Assembly: GCA_009731375.1 (NCBI GenBank)
Contig: BJOX01000122.1
Span: 604,872-668,871, forward strand
Length of the DNA stretch: 64,000 nt
Reading direction: 5' to 3'
Source: Paulinella micropora
Taxonomy: Eukaryota > Cercozoa > Imbricatea > Euglyphida
In this document: positions 48,488 to 64,000 of the stretch, piece by piece
Numbering within the stretch: the stretch's first letter is position 1
Layout of the letters: the number at the start of each line of letters is the position of its first letter
The notes under the pieces: generated by a model
Told to the model about the DNA's origin: nothing
Databases searched by the model: none
What the model saw: only the letters and a program-made list of their open reading frames with translations
Translations under genes and position numbers: made by a program

Positions 48488-49400
48488 AATAGCTGTTTAC
48501 AATGAAATTGTTACATGACCAGTAGCTCACTAATAAATGCAATAACAAAGAAATACTATATATTAAAACACATGAATAAATATTAGCATTCGTAAATTAC
48601 TCAATAAATCAAGAAATGTAGTGTTTGCGTAAAAAATCACGTTGCCAGGGTTGGAAGTCTGTCGTCAGTGTTATATATGGCTTAGGCTGGCGACATTAAA
48701 ATGGACACACAAAACAACAACACTGTGACAAAGACTGTAACTTTTGTGACACTTCAAACTTCGGTTTTGGAACAATCGTTTTTCGATTTTGTCCGCCGGA
48801 CAACAATAAATATTAATAAAAATTACTAATATTGCTATATAACTTAGTATTAATATTAATATATGCAAGAGTTAATTTCACAAAAACAGCTCCGCTTGTC
48901 TCGGGAGAATTTTTTTGATCGAAATTGAACCGGTGACTGAAAAGTTGATGCCGGCCGGCTTCAGAGCCCGGATGCCGGCCGGCATCACCACCTGCAGGAA
49001 CATTACAATATTAGCTGACGGCATACGATTGCCAATTCTACTACGATGGAATACCACCAAAACCGCTCCTCGGAAGCGAGCACAGCAACTCTCACAAAAG
49101 GCATACGATTGTCTTCTTGCAAGAAAGGGAGCGAGGGTCGAACGATCGGTCCTTTGATCTTTCATGTTTTCTGGTTAAGCATTTGGTTACTAAATAAAAA
49201 CATAGACACTGAACTTCTCGGAGTAAGTCAAACTCAACATTAAAAAAATTCTCCGAGGCTCCCGGGCGGCGTACTTGTCGGAAATCTGATTGGATCACTC
49301 CTTTTTGATTGGAAATTTTTCGTACTCACTCCTTTTTATTAATAATAAAGAATATTTGCCACTTTATATACAAGATCAAAGGGAAGACTGAGAAATAAAC
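48488..49400. other. Downstream region without recognised gene
   Basis: AT-rich 3' flank. It contains GATGCCGGCCGGC twice (about 48948 and 48971, the second continuing into GGCATC, making it self-complementary) and GGCATACGATTG twice (about 49019 and 49100). A minus-strand frame of about 95 codons at 48878-49165 covers these repeats but shows no family motif. Confidence 0.5.
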
Positions 49401-50800
<1,400 letters not shown>

Positions 50801-51005
50801 GAGGGAAAACATCGACAATTTGATAAATTTTGATTCCTCTCGATATGTATGTATGTATATTATGTATGTACGCACAGACGAAAACAAAAACAACAACAAC
50901 AACAGCAACAACAAAAACAACAACAATAACAACAACAACAACAACAACAGCAACAGCAACAACAACAACAACAACAACAGCAACAACAACAGCAGCAGCA
51001 GCAGC

Positions 51006-51055
<50 letters not shown>

Positions 51056-51067
51056 AAAAAAAAAAAG

Positions 51068-51116
<49 letters not shown>

Positions 51117-51120
51117 CAGC
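50801..51120. repeat. (CAA)n/(CAG)n array and (GA)n
   Basis: CAA with CAG variants (50880-51055), A run, then GA repeats. Confidence 0.9.
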
Positions 51121-51235
51121 AAGCCTGTGATGGTCGTGCGACACACCGGGCACCTGACAAACCACGAGACAAATCACGAGTGACAAAATCACGTGACAAA
51201 AGCACGTGGCAAACCACGTGACAAACCACACACGC
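51121..51235. repeat. CACGTG/CACGAG short-period repeat
   Basis: Seven or so degenerate units of AATCACGTGACAA type at 11-12 bp spacing, several with the palindrome CACGTG. No gene. Confidence 0.6.
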
Positions 51236-51830
51236 TGAGTAAGCCGTTGAGCGATTGATCAGTCAGTCAGTCAGTCAGTCAGTCATTCAATCTATACTGA
51301 CTGACTGACTCGATCAGTCAGTCAGTCAGTCTGTCTGTCTGTCCGCGAGTCAGTCAGTCAGTCAATAGATTGACTGACTGACTGACTGACTGACTGGACA
51401 GATTGACTAAATGATGGATCGATTCATAGATGGATAGAGTCAGTCAGTCAGTCAGTCAGTCAGTCAGTCAGTCAGCCAGCCAGTCAGTCAGTCAGTCAGT
51501 CAGTCAGTCAGTCAGCCAGCCAGCCAGCCAGCCAGTCAGTCAGTCAGTCAGCCAGTCAGCCAGCCAGTCAGTCAGTCAGTCAGTCAGTCAGCCAGCCAGT
51601 CAGCCAGTCAGTCAGTCAGTCAGTCAGTCAGTCAGTCAGTCAGTCAGCCAGTCAGTCAGCCAGTCAGTCAGTCAGTCAGCCAGCCAGTCAGTCAGTCAGC
51701 CAGTCAGTCAGCCAGCCAGCCAGCCAGTCAGCCAGCCAGTCACTCAGTCAGTCAGTCAGTCAGTCAGTCAGTCAGTCAGTCAGTCAGCCAGTCAGTCAGT
51801 CAGTCTGCGAGACACTCAGTCAGCCAGCCA
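51236..51830. repeat. (GTCA)n array
   Basis: GTCA/CTGA tetranucleotide in both orientations to about 51400, then long GTCA/GCCA. Confidence 0.95.
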
Positions 51831-52820
<990 letters not shown>

Positions 52821-52975
52821 ATTATGCGGCTAGCCACAAATTTGACGTGTTTTGCGGGCGAGCCGGCCGGCCCGGGCCGGCCGAGCCCGCAAGACACGTT
52901 GAAATTTGGCGCATGGTATATGTAGTTCTATCGGTAACCTGGCCATATTTTGTGGAGGTGTGTGACCGATAAGAG
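52821..52975. repeat. Twin-hairpin element, copy 2
   Basis: Same order as 45041-45187: ATTATGCGGCTAGCCACAAA, the ACGTGTTTTGCGGGC stem, a GCCGGCC-rich loop and the TATCGGTAACCT...GACCGATA stem. The loop is rearranged and there are small insertions (AAGACACGTTG, GTGTGTGACC). Confidence 0.65.
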
Positions 52976-52996
52976 AGACGGCAAGGCAGCAAATAC

Positions 52997-53039
<43 letters not shown>

Positions 53040-53040
53040 C

Positions 53041-53079
<39 letters not shown>

Positions 53080-53099
53080 CAGATAGATAGATAGATAAA

Positions 53100-53188
<89 letters not shown>

Positions 53189-53190
53189 GA
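52976..53190. repeat. (GATA)n to (CTAT)n inverted array
   Basis: GATA then CTAT with a CTGT linker. Confidence 0.95.
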
Positions 53191-53471
53191 ACAATGGCCG
53201 CGAAACCGCCCAAATGCAAAAGCCTTGCTTTCAAATATTGGACTAAAGCCGACGACCATAAGGGTCTCAAACGATTAATGCCGATTTCGTTCCCACCTTT
53301 CGACCCCGCCCTGACTATTACTGGCAAACCAATTAACTTCATCGCTGACAAGCCTTTCAAAGACCTCGGATGGATTGTCTACCATGACCTCAGCGAAAAC
53401 GAACAACGAGCAGAAATCCAAAAGAAGTTCATTCTTTCTATGCAAGCCATCGATAGCTGCTCGATCAATGG
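53191..53471 (+). pseudogene. Reverse transcriptase fragment of a non-LTR element
   Basis: 93 residues from MAAKPPKCKSLAFKYWTK, through DPALTITGKPINFIADKPFK, to DLGWIVYHDL and a helical stretch, then lost in the gap 53472-54133. The KPxKCxSL ... I-G-I-FI-KPFK-LG pattern corresponds to the region after the catalytic YxDD of RTs encoded by elements with a restriction-like endonuclease tail, so it probably belongs with the C family. The frame visible here is intact. Confidence 0.6.
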
Positions 53472-54133
53472 NNNNNNNNNNNNNNNNNNNNNNNNNNNNN
53501 NNNNNNNNNNNNNNNNNNNNNNNNNNNNNNNNNNNNNNNNNNNNNNNNNNNNNNNNNNNNNNNNNNNNNNNNNNNNNNNNNNNNNNNNNNNNNNNNNNNN
53601 NNNNNNNNNNNNNNNNNNNNNNNNNNNNNNNNNNNNNNNNNNNNNNNNNNNNNNNNNNNNNNNNNNNNNNNNNNNNNNNNNNNNNNNNNNNNNNNNNNNN
53701 NNNNNNNNNNNNNNNNNNNNNNNNNNNNNNNNNNNNNNNNNNNNNNNNNNNNNNNNNNNNNNNNNNNNNNNNNNNNNNNNNNNNNNNNNNNNNNNNNNNN
53801 NNNNNNNNNNNNNNNNNNNNNNNNNNNNNNNNNNNNNNNNNNNNNNNNNNNNNNNNNNNNNNNNNNNNNNNNNNNNNNNNNNNNNNNNNNNNNNNNNNNN
53901 NNNNNNNNNNNNNNNNNNNNNNNNNNNNNNNNNNNNNNNNNNNNNNNNNNNNNNNNNNNNNNNNNNNNNNNNNNNNNNNNNNNNNNNNNNNNNNNNNNNN
54001 NNNNNNNNNNNNNNNNNNNNNNNNNNNNNNNNNNNNNNNNNNNNNNNNNNNNNNNNNNNNNNNNNNNNNNNNNNNNNNNNNNNNNNNNNNNNNNNNNNNN
54101 NNNNNNNNNNNNNNNNNNNNNNNNNNNNNNNNN

Positions 54134-54588
<455 letters not shown>

Positions 54589-55196
54589 TTGATGCACGAG
54601 CCTACAAGACTAACCGATAAAATGTGCTCAAATCTCAAATCGAGGACAACGGAAGGACCTGCCACCTTCGACCAATCGAATGCGGGGGCTCGCGGCATGG
54701 TATCGTTCTCTGTTCATCGATGTTTCCGCGCCTTGGGTTTTTCACATCCCCAATCCAAATCCCTTTGCTTCAAGCTATCGTCCTGCGTAGCTCGTTGCTC
54801 TTTTGCGATTTATCGCTCCTGTGCAGTCAAAAATTGGACTAATCTTCCTCTAGTCCGTATTGGTGACTGCATTCCATCATAGCCGTCCAGTGTTGCATAG
54901 CCCGGGCTAGGTCCCTGCGGGGGTTTAGGCCTCATACAATGTCATCATTGTAGCTTGCGCAAGCTTACGGTGCTCAAAACACTTGGACTAACGGCTTCCT
55001 TTTCTTTCTCTTCTTCCTTATCCTCCCCACTCTCCATTCCTAGATAGCCTTTTTCTTCAACGTCCTTCCTCCTCTTCTTTTTTCCAGAACACAGTCTACC
55101 CGTGATTCCCACCGGACACATGCACAGTACACAAATTACTGTTTGATGTGAAACTGCGTTCCTTTGCAAGGACTACATTCCTTTGCGACATCTCAT
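54589..55196 (+). mobile_element. C-family element, decayed 5'-truncated copy
   Basis: Begins at CTTGATGCACGAGCCTAC inside the endonuclease-like region and ends at the shared CATCTCATCT. The frame is broken: a Tyr codon (TAT in the 9736 copy) is TAA here, and an extra G near 54685 shifts the frame. It is followed by a CTAT/CCTA repeat. Confidence 0.8.
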
Positions 55197-56060
<864 letters not shown>

Positions 56061-56074
<14 letters not shown>

Positions 56075-56176
56075 ATGTACCCGCTAGTGGGAAAGATCTT
56101 GGCGTGGCATGCATAGCAGATAGAGCAGTGTCGACAAGGAAGCGAGACAGTGTCTCTAGCCTTAGCGTAGCAAATC
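56061..56176. other. Short spacer before gap
   Basis: About 100 bp of unique sequence (GTACCCGCTAGTGGGAAAGA). The CCCGCTAGT core is shared with 55759, so it is probably another tile. Cut by the gap 56177-56320. Confidence 0.5.
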
Positions 56177-56320
56177 NNNNNNNNNNNNNNNNNNNNNNNN
56201 NNNNNNNNNNNNNNNNNNNNNNNNNNNNNNNNNNNNNNNNNNNNNNNNNNNNNNNNNNNNNNNNNNNNNNNNNNNNNNNNNNNNNNNNNNNNNNNNNNNN
56301 NNNNNNNNNNNNNNNNNNNN

Positions 56321-58450
<2,130 letters not shown>

Positions 58451-58701
58451 AGGTATCTCTTCCAGACCATACACCTATGTATGTATGTATGTATTGTATG
58501 ATTGTATGATTGTATGTATGTATGTATGTATGTATGTATGTACGTATGCATACATATTTATATATATACATATATATATATATGTATATATGTATACATA
58601 TATACATATGTATGTATATATATACATGTATATATGTATATATATATATGTATGTATGTACGTATGTATGTATATATATGCATACAAACATATATATCAT
58701 A

Positions 58702-58734
<33 letters not shown>

Positions 58735-59182
58735 ATGTATGTGTATGCATTTGTATGTATGTTTGTATGTATGTGTGTATGTATGTATGTATATGTATGT
58801 ATGTATGTATGTATGTATTTATGTATGCATTTGTATGTATGTATGTTGTATGCATGTATGCATGTATGTATGTAAGTATGTATGTATGTATGTATGTATG
58901 TATTGTATGTATGTACGTATGTATGTATGTATGTATGCATGTATTGTATGTATGTATGTCTTGTATGTATGTATGTATGTATGTATGTATGTATTGTATG
59001 TATTGTATGTATGTATGTATGTATGTATGTATGTATGTGTATGTATGTATGTATGTATGTGTATGTATGTATGTATATATGCATATATTTATGCATGCAT
59101 GCATGCATATATGTATGTATGTATGCATGTATGTATGTATGTGTGTGTATGTATGTATGTATGTATGTATGTATGTATTTCA
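58451..59182. repeat. (ATGT)n and (AT)n array
   Basis: ATGT with ATGC, TATA and TGTATTG variants. No gene. Confidence 0.95.
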
Positions 59183-59700
59183 ACCTCGGATTGGATTAAC
59201 AGACGCCACGGGGTGTACAAATACTAAACATACATTCATACATACTTACATACATACGTACATACATACATACATACATATATACACACATACATACATA
59301 CATGCATACATACATACGTACATACGTACATACATACATACATATATGCATAAATACATACATTCTTAAATTGGATTAACAGACGCCTCGGGGTGTACAA
59401 ATATTAAACATACATACATACATACGTACATACATATATACATACATACATACGTACATACATACATACATACATACGTACATACATACATACATACATA
59501 CATACATTCATACATACATACATCCTTACATTGGATTAACAGACGCCTCAGGGCGTACAAATACTAAACATACATACATACAAAAATACATACATACATA
59601 CATACATACATACATACATACATACATACACTAGCAAATATAACTCGTATTCGATAAGTAATCATAAGCGTCTGTATAGATATATAGATACATAGATAGG

Positions 59701-59742
<42 letters not shown>

Positions 59743-60158
59743 CACAAGCAAATATGACATGTATTCGATTAATAACCATGAGTGTCTGTATAGACATATA
59801 CATACATACATACATAATACATACATACATACATACATACATACATACATACATACATACATACATACATACACACATACATACACACATACACACACAC
59901 ATACATAAGTAATCATGATCGTCTGTATAAATACAGACCAACAAACACTCACACACACACACATACACACATACATACATACATAACCATACATACATAC
60001 ATACATACATACATACATACAAAAATATAAGTCTGTATAAATACAGACCAACAAACACACAAACACACACACACACACACATACACACACATACATACAT
60101 ACATACATAAACATACATACATACATACATACATACATACATACATACACACATACAT

Positions 60159-60191
<33 letters not shown>

Positions 60192-60355
60192 GACACATAT
60201 ATACATATATACACATGCATACATACATACACACACACACACAATACAACACACATTAGAAAAACAATCATCAGCGTGTGTTTCCATAACACACACACAC
60301 ACAGACATAGACACACATACACACACATAGACATAGACACACATACACGTACACA
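59183..60355. repeat. (ACAT)n with GATTAACAGACGCC and GTCTGTATA tiles
   Basis: Tile TTGGATTAACAGACGCC(A/T)C at about 59192, 59370 and 59532 with (ACAT)n between. From 59634 a second tile recurs, with CAAATATAACTCGTATTCGA, ATAAGTAATCATAAGCGTCT and GTATAAATACAGACCAACAA. AC repeats dominate to 60355. Confidence 0.9.
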
Positions 60356-60389
60356 CACCTTGGCTTGAAAGAACTAACGACAAAGCGGT

Positions 60390-60427
<38 letters not shown>

Positions 60428-60497
60428 CACCTTGGCTTGAACGAACCAACGACAAAGCGGTGGTGTATATATATATGTATATATATATATATATATG

Positions 60498-60534
<37 letters not shown>

Positions 60535-60579
60535 CCACCTTGGCTTGAACTAACCAACGACAAAGCGGTGGTATATACA

Positions 60580-60630
<51 letters not shown>

Positions 60631-60664
60631 ACCTTGGCTTGAACGAACCAACGTCAAAGCGGTA

Positions 60665-60709
<45 letters not shown>

Positions 60710-60744
60710 CCACTTTGGCTTAAACGAACCAACGACAAAGCGGT

Positions 60745-60791
<47 letters not shown>

Positions 60792-60824
60792 ACCTTGGCT
60801 TGAACGACCCAACGACAAAGCGGT

Positions 60825-60869
<45 letters not shown>

Positions 60870-61240
60870 ACATATATATATATATATCCACCTTGGCTTG
60901 AACGAACCAACGTCAAAGCGGTGGTATATATATATATATATAAAATATATATATACATATATATATACTGACAAACATACATACACACACTAACACATCT
61001 ACAAACACTAAACAACATACACACACAAGGCGTTAAGTGGCATGCTATAAACAGTCATTAGACCAAGGCGACATAAATACACACATACATACATCCATCA
61101 GTGATCCATCAGCTACATCCACCCAACCATCCATCCACCCAACCATCCATCCACCAAACCATATATATATATATATGTATACATATATATATATATATCC
61201 ACCTTGGCTTGAACGAACCAACGTCAAAGCGGTGGTATAT
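60356..61240. repeat. CCACCTTGGCTTGAACGAAC tile array in (TA)n
   Basis: Eight copies of a roughly 37-bp tile (CCACCTTGGCTTGAACGAAC ... AAAGCGGTGG) at about 60356 (partial), 60426, 60535, 60629, 60709, 60791, 60889 and 61199. TA dinucleotide blocks of 35-70 bp separate the first seven. Tile ends CCACC and GGTGG are complementary, so each can form a hairpin. Confidence 0.9.
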
Positions 61241-61497
61241 ATATATATATATAAAATATATATATATATATATATATATACTGACAAACATACATACACA
61301 CACTAACACATCTACAAACACTAAACAACATACACACACAAGGCGTTAAGTGGCATGCTATAAACAGTCATTAGACCAAGGCGACATAAATACACACATA
61401 CATACATCCATCAGTGATCCATCAGCTACATCCACCCAACCATCCATCCACCCAACCATCCATCCACCAAACCATCCATCCCTCACTCCTCCCCCCC
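60889..61497 (+). repeat. Tandem duplication of about 310 bp
   Basis: The segment from tile 60889 through AAGGCGTTAAGTGGCATGCT, AGACCAAGGCGACATAAATA and CCATCAGTGATCCATCAGCT is repeated nearly identically from 61199, and the second copy runs into the gap 61498-62361. The near-identity suggests a recent event or an assembly artefact. Confidence 0.85.
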
Positions 61498-62361
61498 NNN
61501 NNNNNNNNNNNNNNNNNNNNNNNNNNNNNNNNNNNNNNNNNNNNNNNNNNNNNNNNNNNNNNNNNNNNNNNNNNNNNNNNNNNNNNNNNNNNNNNNNNNN
61601 NNNNNNNNNNNNNNNNNNNNNNNNNNNNNNNNNNNNNNNNNNNNNNNNNNNNNNNNNNNNNNNNNNNNNNNNNNNNNNNNNNNNNNNNNNNNNNNNNNNN
61701 NNNNNNNNNNNNNNNNNNNNNNNNNNNNNNNNNNNNNNNNNNNNNNNNNNNNNNNNNNNNNNNNNNNNNNNNNNNNNNNNNNNNNNNNNNNNNNNNNNNN
61801 NNNNNNNNNNNNNNNNNNNNNNNNNNNNNNNNNNNNNNNNNNNNNNNNNNNNNNNNNNNNNNNNNNNNNNNNNNNNNNNNNNNNNNNNNNNNNNNNNNNN
61901 NNNNNNNNNNNNNNNNNNNNNNNNNNNNNNNNNNNNNNNNNNNNNNNNNNNNNNNNNNNNNNNNNNNNNNNNNNNNNNNNNNNNNNNNNNNNNNNNNNNN
62001 NNNNNNNNNNNNNNNNNNNNNNNNNNNNNNNNNNNNNNNNNNNNNNNNNNNNNNNNNNNNNNNNNNNNNNNNNNNNNNNNNNNNNNNNNNNNNNNNNNNN
62101 NNNNNNNNNNNNNNNNNNNNNNNNNNNNNNNNNNNNNNNNNNNNNNNNNNNNNNNNNNNNNNNNNNNNNNNNNNNNNNNNNNNNNNNNNNNNNNNNNNNN
62201 NNNNNNNNNNNNNNNNNNNNNNNNNNNNNNNNNNNNNNNNNNNNNNNNNNNNNNNNNNNNNNNNNNNNNNNNNNNNNNNNNNNNNNNNNNNNNNNNNNNN
62301 NNNNNNNNNNNNNNNNNNNNNNNNNNNNNNNNNNNNNNNNNNNNNNNNNNNNNNNNNNNNN

Positions 62362-62481
62362 AGATAGATGGATAGATAGATAGATAGATAGATAGGTAGA
62401 TAGGTAGATAGGTAGGTAGGTAGGTAGGTAGGTAGGTAGATAGATAGATAGATAGATAGATATATAGATAGATATATAGAT
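62362..62481. repeat. (GATA)n/(GGTA)n
   Basis: GATA and GGTA repeats preceding a minus-strand C element, in the orientation expected for its tail. Confidence 0.9.
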
Positions 62482-63140
62482 GAGATGTCGCAAAGGAATG
62501 TAGTCCTTGCAAAGGAACGCAGTTTCACATCAAACAATAATTTGTGTACTGTGCATGTGTCCGGGATGGGAATCACGGGTAGACTGTGTTCTGGAAAAAG
62601 AAGAGGAGGAAGGACGTTGAAGAAAAAGGCAATCTAGGAATGGAGAGTGGGAGGATAAGGAAGAAGAGAAAGAAAAGGAAGCCGTTAGTCCAAGTGTTTT
62701 GAGCACCGTAAGCTTGCGCAAGCTACAATGATGACATTGTGTAAAGGCCTAAACCCCCGAAGGGACCTAGCCCGGGCTATGCAACACTGGACGGCTATGA
62801 CGGAATGCAGGATGAGAGATAAGGGGAGGATGAGAGGGAGGGCGGATTGGAGTTCTTCTTCAATGTCTTTCCATACGCTTGGTGTTGATGGCAAAATCAG
62901 GTGCTTTCTTCTTTCGATTGGTTCTTTCGGGGCACTTCTCGGACGAAATGAGAGTATGTCTCGGCGTCAACACTGTGGGTGGAATCCGGGTTGACAATGC
63001 CGGGTTGTGACTTATAGTCCGGATGGACGTGCACTTTTGGACTCTTCTTTTCGAGGAGGCTCGAAGGATCTTCGTAAGGGTGGACATGAGCAAAATCTTC
63101 TCCAAGGGGTTTGAAGAAAAAGGCGAAATGGAGAGTGGGG
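62482..63140 (-). mobile_element. C-family 3' tail with alternative body
   Basis: Nearly identical to 20355-20968, extended at the 5' side by about 50 bp (AAATCTTCTCCAAGGGGTTT). It shares the 3' UTR of the 9736 and 54589 copies but not their endonuclease-like upstream part. Confidence 0.75.
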
Positions 63141-63155
63141 AAGATAGATAGATAT

Positions 63156-63214
<59 letters not shown>

Positions 63215-63262
63215 TATAGATAGATAGTTAGATGTAGATAGATAGATAGTTAGATGTAGAAG
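63141..63262. repeat. (GATA)n
   Basis: GATA repeats with two GTTAGATGTAGA interruptions. Confidence 0.9.
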
Positions 63263-63617
63263 GATGAAATATCGACTAATGTCAGAAAAAAGGAGCTTCT
63301 GATTTCGTCAACCAGGAAGTCTGTGGGTAAAGTATTAACCCGATGCCCAGCTAAGCCGTGATGTTTGCACGGAAGGGACTGATACAGGCAATACCAAAGC
63401 TCCCTAGTACCAGGCGGGGCCAGGGCTCGTTCCATAAAGCGCCCCTTGCAGAACGAGCTCCCACCTCCATTACAGAGGGCCCAGTAAGCAGATGGAGTTT
63501 CGAGACTAATCGACAGTCTAGTATAAACCGACAGAGCACTGTGGGTTTTATTCCGGGCTCAACAAGCGAGAAAGGGCACCCTGAGGGAACAGGATTGTGC
63601 TTCCCGTCGCTATTTCG

Positions 63618-63619
<2 letters not shown>
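63263..63619 (-). mobile_element. B-family copy, minus
   Basis: 3' end at GATGAAATATCGAC, 5' truncation at GTCGCTATTTCG, next to (GATA)n. It has ACTAATCGACAGTC where other copies read ACTGTTCGACAGTC. Confidence 0.85.
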
Positions 63620-63709
<90 letters not shown>

Positions 63710-63745
63710 GGATAGGTAAGTAGGTAGGGAGGTAGGTAGATAGAC

Positions 63746-63785
<40 letters not shown>

Positions 63786-63832
63786 GAATAGATAGATGAA
63801 TAGATAGATGAATAGATAGATGAATAGATAGG

Positions 63833-63873
<41 letters not shown>

Positions 63874-63909
63874 GGATAAATAGATAGATAGATAGATACA
63901 GATAGATGA

Positions 63910-63957
<48 letters not shown>

Positions 63958-64000
63958 AGATAAATAGATGGATAGATGGATAGATAGATGGATAGATGGA
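63620..64000. repeat. (GATA)n array to window end
   Basis: GATA with GACA, GGTA and GAATAGAT variants. No gene. Confidence 0.95.

Noticed and set aside
48878-49165. Minus-strand 95-codon frame downstream of the transporter
   Set aside because: Covers palindromic GCCGGC repeats, no family motif and no splice or start support.
54589-54882. In-frame TAA in the 54589 C copy as a Gln codon
   Set aside because: The aligned codon in the 9736 copy is TAT (Tyr) and a frameshift follows; this is decay.
60356-61240. CRISPR-like array (regular 37-bp repeats)
   Set aside because: Spacers are TA microsatellite rather than unique sequence, no cas genes, and the genome is eukaryotic.

Overview
This window comes from a eukaryotic nuclear genome, most likely a microbial eukaryote or alga. 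It has spliced genes with GT-AG introns in phase 0, non-LTR retrotransposons, a tRNA-derived SINE, and a very high load of microsatellites ((CTAT)n/(GATA)n, (ACAT)n, (CTA)n, (CTT)n, (ATT)n, (AATC)n, (GTCA)n, (ATGTT)n). About twenty N gaps interrupt it. Most long open frames are microsatellite translations. I cannot name the species; a plant/fungal/algal-type YSL/OPT transporter and possible in-frame UAA/UAG codons are the only lineage hints.

Layout. 1-8300: trinucleotide arrays around a two-ORF LINE on the minus strand (ORF1 6148-7296; ORF2 with endonuclease and reverse transcriptase 3246-6144) and two copies of its 3' end. 8346-11275: (ATCT)n arrays with 3'-anchored fragments of two retroposon families, called here B (about 440 bp, non-coding) and C (tail of an RT plus restriction-like-endonuclease element). 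11276-17730: GAA/TTC, ATT and AATC arrays with a SINE and a 129-bp satellite. 17731-34400: (CTAT), (ACAT), (ATGT) and (ATGTT) arrays with tile-like minisatellites and more copies of B, C and a third family D. 34414-35711: a terminal-inverted-repeat element. 35712-37260: about 1.5 kb of unrecognised single-copy DNA.

The gene-bearing island is 38100-48490. A minus-strand leucine-rich-repeat gene has one 28-residue repeat per 84-nt exon. Three plus-strand LRR exons sit in its introns, each abutting a minus exon tail to tail. An unrecognised charged minus-strand exon (about 40455-40811) may be its upstream part. A plus-strand YSL/OPT-family oligopeptide or metal-chelate transporter is reconstructed in five exons (41169-48487, about 700 residues). 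It has one in-frame TAA, an unresolved frame change near 42400, and a large intron holding duplicated pieces of its own exons.

48488-64000 is again microsatellite and retroposon territory: an RT fragment at 53191-53471, C copies at 54589 and 62482, a B copy at 63263, a twin-hairpin element seen twice (45041 and 52821), and a hairpin tile array at 60356-61240. The genes are not functionally linked in any way I can see. The common theme is retroposon ends joined in a fixed orientation to microsatellites, which have expanded into introns and duplicated exon copies.
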